The position numbers and the translations under genes were made by a program. A stretch of DNA of 32,231 nt from Bacillota bacterium (GTDB lineage: Bacteria > Bacillota > Clostridia > Lachnospirales > Lachnospiraceae): NCBI GenBank assembly GCA_023428655.1, contig JAEYXC010000405.1, positions 1-32,231 of the forward strand, given 5' to 3'. Every line of letters begins with the position of its first letter. The first letter of the stretch is position 1. The notes beneath the pieces were generated by a model. That model was given only the letters and a program-made list of their open reading frames with translations, had not been told where the DNA came from and did not search any database. Shown piece by piece: positions 8,370 to 14,646 of the stretch.

Positions 8370-9068
8370 CTACTCTGCTATAAGCCTACGGGTTTGTTCC
8401 ATGACCTGCTGTGCTAACGGACCCATTTTTTTCATTGATCCGGCAAAATTCCTATAGCGGTTATGTAGTCCATGGATGTCACTGCCAAATGCTACAACAT
8501 AATTATGTCTAATCCACTTTATGATCCGATAGCGTTTATAAAAATGCGCCATTGATGATACATTTACCTGCATTTGAAATCCTTTTTTTAATAGCTTATC
8601 CACTTCTTTGATTGGATAACGCTCTCCATGAGCTAATATCACTGTTAAGCCCTTATTATCCCGAAGGCGTACCACCGTATCAATCAGCTCGGGTTCCCAT
8701 TGTTTCACAAAAGGCATCTCGATTAATATAACCTTACTGTCCTCAATACACAGTTCTTCTATTCCCTTCATTTTATCTATGTTATTGCATAAAAGAACTT
8801 CTGCAGCCAGCCTAATGCTTGGAATATCCGACTTTCTATTGTCATCAATTTGCCCCTTTGCATCTTCTCTTCTTTTTAAAAAGCCATCTACATTCTCCTG
8901 ATGGGGATAAAAATGAGAGGTCGCTATAACAATACCTATATTATGATCAGCAGCCATCTTCAATTGTCTAATCGACATTGCAACATCATCACACCCATGA
9001 TCCATACCGGGTAGTATATGGGCATGAAAATCAATTAAAGTATTCATTACCATAATATTTATACTCAT
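8370..9068 (-). CDS. CpsB/CapC/YwqE-type PHP tyrosine phosphatase
   Basis: The 232-residue protein has the PHP-type metal signature DFHAHILPGMDHGCDD (residues 14-29), with further ligands in ATSHFYPH (about 49-56), AEVLLCNN, LAHGERYP and FGSDIHG. This matches manganese-dependent phosphotyrosine phosphatases encoded in Gram-positive capsule loci, which dephosphorylate the CpsD-type kinase. Its first 38 bases overlap the end of the Wzc-type kinase gene, so kinase and phosphatase are made together. The start is ambiguous: ATG at 9068 has AGGA four bases upstream, and an ATG at 9047 begins closer to conserved sequence (MNTLIDFHAH). The function call is firm. Confidence 0.92.
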   Translation of the reverse strand: MSINIMVMNTLIDFHAHILPGMDHGCDDVAMSIRQLKMAADHNIGIVIATSHFYPHQENVDGFLKRREDAKGQIDDNRKSDIPSIRLAAEVLLCNNIDKMKGIEELCIEDSKVILIEMPFVKQWEPELIDTVVRLRDNKGLTVILAHGERYPIKEVDKLLKKGFQMQVNVSSMAHFYKRYRIIKWIRHNYVVAFGSDIHGLHNRYRNFAGSMKKMGPLAQQVMEQTRRLIAE

Positions 9069-10410
9069 AATCCTGTGATTTCATCGATATGCCATTATAA
9101 ATAAATCCACAGATATTAGCTCCTAATGCTTCAATTTTCTGTACAATCATCTTCTCCCGATCATATTTCGTTACTCTTTCTCTTACAACTAATATATAAG
9201 CGGTTATATTCCTTGCCACTAACAATGCATCGGATACAATTCCAACCGGAGGCAAGTCAATAAAAACTGCATCATACTCATTCTTACAATGCTCCAGAAA
9301 ATCATTCCATCGACTGCTGGATAATAACTCCGCAGGATTCGGCGGTATCTTACCGGTAGAGATCACATGGACATTATATGTATATTCCGTGACACGGGGC
9401 ACATCCACAATTCCTGCCAAAAACTCGCTTAATCCGTCTATTTGCTCAATGTCAAGGGTAGCACTCATGCTACTTTTTCTCATGTCTGCATCAATAACCA
9501 ATATTTTTTTGTCTAGTTGTGCGTAAGAAATTGCAAGATTAATGGTATTTAATGTCTTCCCCTCTGCGATATCTGCACTTGTTATTGCATAAATCGGACA
9601 TTTCTCTCCACCACCGGTAAAAAGTAAATTTGCTCTGATATTATTATAAGCTTCCCTTAGTGCAAACGGACTTTCCGAGTTCAGGATTTTAATAATGATC
9701 TCTCTCTTACTAGGCGACAGCAACTGAGGTACATCGCCAAGAATTGGAATTGAAAATATATCTTTCACTTCCTGTTTTTTTCGGATCGTTGTATCTAATA
9801 AACCTCGTATCATAAATAAAAAAGTAGATAATGCAAAACCACCTAAGCCACCAATCAATACAAGCTTGATCACGCTTGTTGACTGATATGGTGCTGTTGG
9901 CAATTCAGCCCTATCCAACACTTCAATACCACCGGATTTCACAATTCTTGTTATTTCATTTGGGGCAAGATTACCGATAGCATTGGCTATATTCATAGCA
10001 TCTGTTGGGTTCGGATTAATTACATTAACAATAAATGCTGCAGTATCTTCAACAGATGATGCACTAATGCTGTTTCTGATATATTCAGTAGGATAGGATA
10101 AACCTGTCTCTTCCCGCAATTTATTAATAAATGACTTACTTCGCAAAATCTGCATATAGCTTGAAACCAGATTTTTCGCTTGTGTTAGATCCGAATTGCT
10201 GATATTTACGGTAGGATCCGTAATATAATCCGGGTTACTATAAACATAAAAAGAAATTTGAGCTAAATAAGTAGAAGTACTTGTATAATTTGCATATACC
10301 CCCATTCCTAATGCAAATAATATAGAAACAAAAAGAATATATTTTAATTTCGTTTTTAATATCCAAAATATTTTTTCCAAATGAAAATTTGTTAAAATAG
10401 TTTCAAACAT
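9031..10410 (-). CDS. Wzc-type fused chain-length determinant and BY-kinase
   Basis: The 459-residue protein joins a Wzz/CpsC domain to a CpsD-type tyrosine kinase. Transmembrane segments lie near residues 24-42 and 182-202, flanking an extracellular part with the Pro-rich AELPTAPYQS before the second helix. The cytoplasmic part has a P-loop-like TSADIAEGKT (277-286), Walker A' ILVIDADMR (303-311), Walker B VFIDLPP (382-388) and a C-terminal tyrosine cluster with Tyr448, 450, 452, 453 and 457. It sets polymer length and is switched by autophosphorylation. In many Firmicutes the two halves are separate proteins; here they are one. The usual PGEGK[ST] loop reads IAEGKT. GAGAGGAG precedes the ATG, and the tail overlaps the phosphatase gene. 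Confidence 0.92.
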   Translation of the reverse strand: MFETILTNFHLEKIFWILKTKLKYILFVSILFALGMGVYANYTSTSTYLAQISFYVYSNPDYITDPTVNISNSDLTQAKNLVSSYMQILRSKSFINKLREETGLSYPTEYIRNSISASSVEDTAAFIVNVINPNPTDAMNIANAIGNLAPNEITRIVKSGGIEVLDRAELPTAPYQSTSVIKLVLIGGLGGFALSTFLFMIRGLLDTTIRKKQEVKDIFSIPILGDVPQLLSPSKREIIIKILNSESPFALREAYNNIRANLLFTGGGEKCPIYAITSADIAEGKTLNTINLAISYAQLDKKILVIDADMRKSSMSATLDIEQIDGLSEFLAGIVDVPRVTEYTYNVHVISTGKIPPNPAELLSSSRWNDFLEHCKNEYDAVFIDLPPVGIVSDALLVARNITAYILVVRERVTKYDREKMIVQKIEALGANICGFIYNGISMKSQDYEYKYYGNEYFN

Positions 10411-10498
10411 TTTTTTCTCCTCTCAATGGTATTTTTGATTATTTGACATTTGAAATAAAGTGACTGCCATCTAATGTTTGAATATATTTTTATAAGCT

Positions 10499-10960
10499 TT
10501 AGAAAATCCTCCCGCCATAAACCGCCTTCGGAAAGATTTTGAGCATATCCTCCCATTGCACGATAAATAAATCTGCAATACGATACATCAGCTTTCCCGT
10601 AAGGGAAGCTGTATCGACTCTCGCAAAGGATTCAATATAGATTACTCTCTTCCCCATTAGTTTGCCAAGCATACTGATTGGGAAGGTGGCAAGTGCACCT
10701 GTCGAAATAATATATTCCGGTTTTTCTTTCTGTAATATATAAAAAGAATGAAAAAATATGTTTATCAATTTTGGGATAAACAAGATTTCCTTTCTGTTAA
10801 TCTGTCTCAAATAATAGACTCGCTTACAGACATTTAATTCAACAAATCCTCCCTTCTCTGTTACAAGGAAAATATCATATTGATTGCCCAACTCGATAAG
10901 TCTTGCAATCTCTTCCAAATGTCCTCCCAATGATGCAGTAAAACACATTTTCTGCGACAT
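10499..10960 (-). CDS. Alg14-like glycosyltransferase subunit (PssD/CpsF family)
   Basis: The 153-residue protein matches the Alg14/PssD/Cps14F family: SLGGHLEEIARL near the start, VTEKGG, a hydrophobic patch LFIPKLINIFFHSFYIL (about 60-76) for membrane association, STGALATFPISMLGKLMGKRVIYIESFARVDTAS in the middle, and the ending DLFIVQWEDMLKIFPKAVYGG. It anchors and activates its partner, the Alg13-like catalytic subunit encoded 14 bases upstream. Together they usually add the second sugar to the lipid-linked repeat, often galactose or glucuronic acid. The partner comes first here, while Alg14-like first is the more familiar order. Confidence 0.88.
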   Translation of the reverse strand: MSQKMCFTASLGGHLEEIARLIELGNQYDIFLVTEKGGFVELNVCKRVYYLRQINRKEILFIPKLINIFFHSFYILQKEKPEYIISTGALATFPISMLGKLMGKRVIYIESFARVDTASLTGKLMYRIADLFIVQWEDMLKIFPKAVYGGRIF

Positions 10961-10974
10961 AACCTATCCTCCGT

Positions 10975-11466
10975 TCAATTATAGACATTGTTCTTATCCA
11001 AAAAATTCTGGATAAGAACTATCATTTGATTCGTATTCGAAACATAATCTGCAAAGGGGAAATGTCTGCAGCGTTTCATAACCAGAGGTAAGGGTACATC
11101 ATCATATCGACAGATCACATAGTTCTTTTTCTCAAATGCTTTCGCGATGTCAAGCTGATGATCATCAACATGTTCATGGTATTTTTGTAGTCGAGGATAT
11201 ACTACAACCGGTTTCTTTGCCTTCAATGCCGCTATGATGGAACCAACACCACTATGCGTAATAACGACAGTGGCCTGTCCAATGTACTCATCGAATTGCC
11301 TTTTGTCGATATAACGATAATACTTATAGTGCTTTGGTTCATAATCCGATACACCGATTTGAGCAATAACCTCCTGTGTGATTCCTCCTGCTTCAATTAA
11401 TTCGTCTATTTCTATTAAGAGTCTATTTAGTTGAAACTTCTGAGTACCCAGCACCACAAAAATCAT
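10975..11466 (-). CDS. Alg13-like glycosyltransferase subunit (PssE/CpsG family)
   Basis: From ATG 11466 the protein has 163 residues and matches the C-terminal half of GT28-type enzymes (Alg13/PssE). It starts MIFVVLGTQKFQLNRL, has HYKYYRYIDKRQFDEYI, then the donor-binding ITHSGVGSIIAALKAKKPVVVYPRLQKYHEHVDDHQ, whose SGxGS and HxxDHQ elements bind the UDP-sugar. A GTG at 11478 would lengthen it, but AGGTGGGG sits about eight bases before 11466 and overlaps that GTG, so 11466 is preferred. It is the first gene of the capsule operon and works with the Alg14-like protein next to it. Confidence 0.88.
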   Translation of the reverse strand: MIFVVLGTQKFQLNRLLIEIDELIEAGGITQEVIAQIGVSDYEPKHYKYYRYIDKRQFDEYIGQATVVITHSGVGSIIAALKAKKPVVVYPRLQKYHEHVDDHQLDIAKAFEKKNYVICRYDDVPLPLVMKRCRHFPFADYVSNTNQMIVLIQNFLDKNNVYN

Positions 11467-11500
11467 AGCCAACCCCACCTAAGAAAATTTTTTGACGATA

Positions 11501-11529
11501 AATATATTTACACATTTTTACAATTCCAA
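11501..11529 (-). promoter_or_regulatory. candidate sigma-A promoter of the capsule operon
   Basis: On the minus strand TTGGAA (11529-11524) is separated by 17 bases from TATATT (11506-11501). Transcription would begin near 11494 and leave a leader of about 28 bases carrying the AGGTGG ribosome site (11480-11475). It overlaps closely with the opposing regulator promoter. It was found by eye and is untested. Confidence 0.5.
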
Positions 11530-11557
11530 TTGAAATATTTCCCAATTATTGTATAAT
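11530..11557 (+). promoter_or_regulatory. candidate sigma-A promoter of the response regulator gene
   Basis: TTGAAA (11530-11535), a 16-base spacer and a perfect TATAAT (11552-11557) precede the regulator by about 85 bases. The minus-strand capsule promoter starts at the adjacent base, so the two promoters are back to back and one bound protein could affect both. A second TTGACT at 11604 with CATTAT at 11626 lies too close to the ribosome site to be convincing. Confidence 0.6.
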
Positions 11558-11648
11558 GAAAAATATATTACTTCAGTACCTTTAAAATATTTCTTATCAT
11601 AGGTTGACTTATTTCCATTTTTTTACATTATAGCAAGGAGCTGATACG

Positions 11649-12344
11649 ATGTCAAACATTCTTTTCGTTGATGATGATAAAGACTTTTTAGAAATTAACT
11701 CCAGATATTTTACAAAAGAAGGTTATCAGGTAAGAACCTTATCCTGTTCCGAAAATGCAATGAAGCTTCTTCATCAATTTCAACCGGATTGTATTATCCT
11801 AGATGTCATGATGCCCGGACTGAATGGGTTTGATTTATGCAAAAGTATTCGTTCTATTACTGCCGCACCGATTATCTTTTTAAGTGGTCGAACCGCTGAG
11901 AACGATAAAATTAAAGGTTTGATCCTAGGAGGGGATGATTACCTTGTAAAGCCATACAGCTTCCGTGAACTATCCGCCCGTATTCGAGTTCAGCTTCGTC
12001 GTTATCATTCACAAAGCAGCCTCAACCAGATGATTCGTTGCCCCCCCTTAGCCCTGGACCTAAAGCAGCATAAAGCATTTTATAACAAGGAGGAGCTTCC
12101 GCTGAGCAATCGTGAATATGATCTGCTCCTTCTTCTGGCTACCAAGTCCAATCAGACCGTAACCTTTGAGGAGATTGGCAACTATATCTGGGGCTCCTTT
12201 TCAGATACTGACTCCAAAACAATTATGGTAATTGCAAGCCGTTTACGAAAAAAGCTGTCCTCCTATGAGGAGCTGGCAAATGCCATCGAGACCGTTTGGT
12301 CAAAAGGCTATACCCTACATACAAAGCAGGAGTATCGAAAATGA
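11649..12344 (+). CDS. OmpR/PhoB-family response regulator
   Basis: The 231-residue protein has a receiver domain (residues 1-120) with acidic pocket DDD at 8-10, phospho-acceptor Asp52 in CIILDVMMPG, the Thr/Ser-equivalent FLSG near 78 and Lys in YLVKPYS near 102. A winged-helix DNA-binding domain follows, with LSNREYDLLLLLATKSNQTVTFEEI and SRLRKKLSS. A strong AAGGAG lies eight bases before the ATG. The stop overlaps the start of the kinase gene (ATGA). It is divergent from the capsule operon, so control of that operon is a reasonable inference, though not proven. A run of seven C (12041-12047) lies in the linker between the domains. Confidence 0.93.
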   Translation: MSNILFVDDDKDFLEINSRYFTKEGYQVRTLSCSENAMKLLHQFQPDCIILDVMMPGLNGFDLCKSIRSITAAPIIFLSGRTAENDKIKGLILGGDDYLVKPYSFRELSARIRVQLRRYHSQSSLNQMIRCPPLALDLKQHKAFYNKEELPLSNREYDLLLLLATKSNQTVTFEEIGNYIWGSFSDTDSKTIMVIASRLRKKLSSYEELANAIETVWSKGYTLHTKQEYRK

Positions 12345-13159
12345 ATGATGATTCCAAGAAAAGCACATTTATAAGACCGGAGCTCACTGTGGAGGACTTA
12401 ACCATAGCACTGCACCAAGCAAATTTGAAGCTGACTGAAACAAACAGAAGGTTGGTTGAAAGTGAAAAAAAACGTACGGAGCTCCTTGCTAATATTTCAC
12501 ATGACCTACGATCCCCCATCACTACTTTGCAGGGTTATGTAGAATACCTCCTTACCTTTAAGAAGCTTGATGAGACTGAAGTCTATTTCACTCTTCAACA
12601 GATGCACAAGAAATTTCAAACCCTTGATTACTTGTTAAATGAAATGTTATTGATTACCACATTGGATTCCTCGGAGGAAAAGATAGAACTGATACCGATG
12701 CAAATAAAGGACTATTTATTGGATTTTTATCATTCCTATCAAAATGACAAGAAATATGCGAAACGAAGATTGTCTATTTTTATCCCGGAGGATTTTCCGT
12801 ATTTTGCTTTACTCAATCCGAAGATGTTTTTCAGTGTACTGGATAATCTTTATGTCAATGCCCTCAAATTTTCTTCTGAAAATGATGAAATCATCCTAGA
12901 AGCCCGTCTTCTCGGAAAGGACATCATCTTAGCAGTTACGGATACGGGCATTGGTATTGATCAAAAGCACCTAACACGTATTTTTGAACGAACCTACATG
13001 ATTTCAGACTCACGTACTCCGGAACAATCCATGGGTTGCGGACTCGGTCTATCAATTGCCGCATCCATCCTAGAAAAGCACAAGGGACGGATCTGGTGCG
13101 AAAGTACCTTGGGAAAGGGTAGTACATTCTACTTAAGTTTACCGCTATTTGAATTTTAA
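12341..13159 (+). CDS. soluble sensor histidine kinase without membrane segment
   Basis: From the ATG at 12341, which overlaps the regulator stop, the protein has 272 residues. Residues about 15-50 form a charged coiled-coil-like helix, then the HisKA box SHDLRSP with His54, an N-box SVLDNLYVNALKFSSEN, a G1 box DTGIGID and a G2 box GCGLGLSIA. All catalytic parts are present, but there is no transmembrane helix and no recognisable sensor domain ahead of the coiled coil. It therefore probably senses through a partner or an internal signal. An earlier in-frame ATG at 12296 lies inside the regulator gene and is unlikely. It phosphorylates the adjacent OmpR-type regulator. Confidence 0.92.
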   Translation: MNDDSKKSTFIRPELTVEDLTIALHQANLKLTETNRRLVESEKKRTELLANISHDLRSPITTLQGYVEYLLTFKKLDETEVYFTLQQMHKKFQTLDYLLNEMLLITTLDSSEEKIELIPMQIKDYLLDFYHSYQNDKKYAKRRLSIFIPEDFPYFALLNPKMFFSVLDNLYVNALKFSSENDEIILEARLLGKDIILAVTDTGIGIDQKHLTRIFERTYMISDSRTPEQSMGCGLGLSIAASILEKHKGRIWCESTLGKGSTFYLSLPLFEF

Positions 13160-13272
13160 GGAAGGAATTACAAGATCAACGAATAAGATTGGGGTATTAT
13201 AGATCCTTAGGCGATGGCCGTTCGATATTTCAATCTTGATAAATTAATATAATTTACGAGGAGGTTATTTGT

Positions 13273-13545
13273 ATGACAGAGAACAGTAAGGTTCGATTAA
13301 TTAAAAATTTAGATGTGACTGACCTAGACGGAGAGAAGGTAATGATCGATTTCTCATCCGGTAAATATTTTTTATTAAAGGGTGCGGCAAATGAAATCTG
13401 GGACTATATCCAAACACCGATCGTTATCTCGGATATCCTGCAGAATTTAATGAATGTATATGATGTGTCGGCAGATATCTGCCGCGAAAGTATTATCTCG
13501 TTTCTAACTCAGTTGAAGAATTATGAGTTTATATCCATCGAATAA
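13273..13545 (+). CDS. PqqD-family small protein, orphan
   Basis: The 90-residue protein opens with a strand-rich segment VTDLDGEKVMIDFSSGKYFLLKGAANEIWDYI, then helices ending DICRESIISFLTQLKNYEFI. That is the PqqD winged-helix fold, which in peptide-modifying systems binds a leader peptide (the RRE fold) and presents it to a radical SAM or other enzyme. No radical SAM protein, protease or precursor peptide is visible nearby. GAGGAGG precedes the ATG. It lies about 110 bases after the kinase, with a hairpin-capable leader (7-base arms at 13185 and 13231), so it may share that transcript. Related stand-alone proteins occur near polysaccharide loci; their function is unknown to me. Confidence 0.82.
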   Translation: MTENSKVRLIKNLDVTDLDGEKVMIDFSSGKYFLLKGAANEIWDYIQTPIVISDILQNLMNVYDVSADICRESIISFLTQLKNYEFISIE

Positions 13546-13553
13546 ATCAATTG

Positions 13554-13625
13554 CTCGATTGTCACGCATCGAGGTACATAGGGTTACGACAGATTAGAAA
13601 ATCTGCCGGAACCTAAGTACCGATG
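13554..13625. other. long imperfect hairpin with competing small hairpin
   Basis: Bases 13567-13577 (CATCGAGGTAC) pair with 13617-13625 (GTACCGATG) with a two-base bulge. TAGGGTT at 13579-13585 pairs with AACCTA at 13610-13615, and a perfect six-base stem CAGATT/AATCTG closes an AGAA loop at 13590-13605. The base of this hairpin competes with CTCGAT (13554-13559) pairing to ATCGAG (13568-13573). No U-run follows on either strand, so it is not a typical terminator for the convergent genes on each side. It may be a 3'-end stabiliser, a small RNA or a regulatory element. Confidence 0.6.
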
Positions 13626-13645
13626 GTATAAAAAATGAATATCGT

Positions 13646-14551
13646 TTAATCCGTTAACTTGAGCCATAGCTCCATATTGGTAGTCTCAGGAGAATGGCTT
13701 GCATATCGCTCCGCACAAAAAGCCTCCGTACACAGCTCATGTTTTGGTAACCAGGTGCTATAAATGTACTGTTGGGCCTTGTAAAGAGCATCCATTACCA
13801 GAGCCTCAAAGTCTTCCGCTTCAAAGGAACATACGATATAGCTTCCCGGAGGCAGCTCCCAGCTAATAAAACCCTTCGGTTCCTGTGACTGCTCCGCTCT
13901 TGCTCCTGCAAAATAACTAAAATACCCTTCCTCCATGCTTGCATAAGTGACACCAATTTCCTCCTTATCCTCTGAAAGCTTAAAGGTGCTTATCTTCTGC
14001 TCGTGAAAGCTTCTCCAAAGAGTATCCAATGGGTCCGCTCCTGATTCAGTCCCCAGCCCTTCCAGATATTGAACCGGCAGGTCTTTATTGATACCAGTGA
14101 AATAGATTGGTTCTGAGATTCGCCTTCGATTTAGCTCCAGAACAATACCGTCCGTGATTAACGGAACTCCCTCATCAATCATCGTATAGTGAAGTAACAA
14201 CTCCGGCTTTGTCATTCGATTTAAGACAATCGGATTCTTACGATACTCCTCGGGAGTTAATCCAAAGGTATCCTTAAAGGTTCTTGTGAAAAGCTCATGA
14301 GAGGAAAATCCAAGGTGTAACGCGATATCTAATATACGCCCATCCTGTTGAAGCAAGGCTGTGGTTGCCATTGCCATCCTGCGAAGCTTGATATACTCTG
14401 CAACCGGTTTTTTTACCAAACGTCGAAACAAACGTTGATAATAAAAGGGTGACAGTGAAGCCATATTTGCGAGGTTTTCAATATTAATGTCCTCATCCAA
14501 ATGATCTTCTATAAATTCTATAGTCTGCTGAATTTGTTCCCATGCGTGCAT
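13646..14551 (-). CDS. AraC-family regulator with GyrI-like effector domain
   Basis: From ATG 14551 the protein has 301 residues. The N-terminal 105 residues contain two helix-turn-helix units: DINIENLANMASLSPFYYQRLFRRLV and ILDIALHLGFSSHELFTRTFKDTFGLTPEEYR. The C-terminal part (about 130-301) has the alternating strands and acidic end of GyrI/AraC effector-binding domains (RRISEPIYFTGI, YFSYFAGA, GSYIVCSFEAEDFEALVMDALY). The ATG is chosen because AGGAGGTG lies seven bases upstream; a GTG nine bases earlier lies within that ribosome site. It follows the phosphorylase gene with a 95-base gap, so it may be co-transcribed and sense a pathway metabolite. The ligand is unknown. Confidence 0.88.
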   Translation of the reverse strand: MHAWEQIQQTIEFIEDHLDEDINIENLANMASLSPFYYQRLFRRLVKKPVAEYIKLRRMAMATTALLQQDGRILDIALHLGFSSHELFTRTFKDTFGLTPEEYRKNPIVLNRMTKPELLLHYTMIDEGVPLITDGIVLELNRRRISEPIYFTGINKDLPVQYLEGLGTESGADPLDTLWRSFHEQKISTFKLSEDKEEIGVTYASMEEGYFSYFAGARAEQSQEPKGFISWELPPGSYIVCSFEAEDFEALVMDALYKAQQYIYSTWLPKHELCTEAFCAERYASHSPETTNMELWLKLTD

Positions 14552-14646
14552 TGTAAGCACCTCCTTCCTATAGAGAATATCATACTCGAGGAATTGCTGC
14601 TTGATTGTGAATGCCTTTTTTATGTATTTCTCTAATATCTGTTCCG

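Noticed and set aside
8332..8370. Longer start for the second GT2 protein
   Set aside because: The added 13 residues precede the conserved family start, and the good AGAGGTG site serves the ATG at 8331.
11604..11631. Second promoter-like TTGACT/CATTAT pair before the response regulator
   Set aside because: Its transcript would begin on the ribosome site; the pair at 11530-11557 fits better.
13567..13625. Known riboswitch class in the hairpin after the PqqD-like gene
   Set aside because: I compared it from memory with c-di-GMP, THF, fluoride, ZTP, preQ1 and guanidine types and none of the conserved cores matched.
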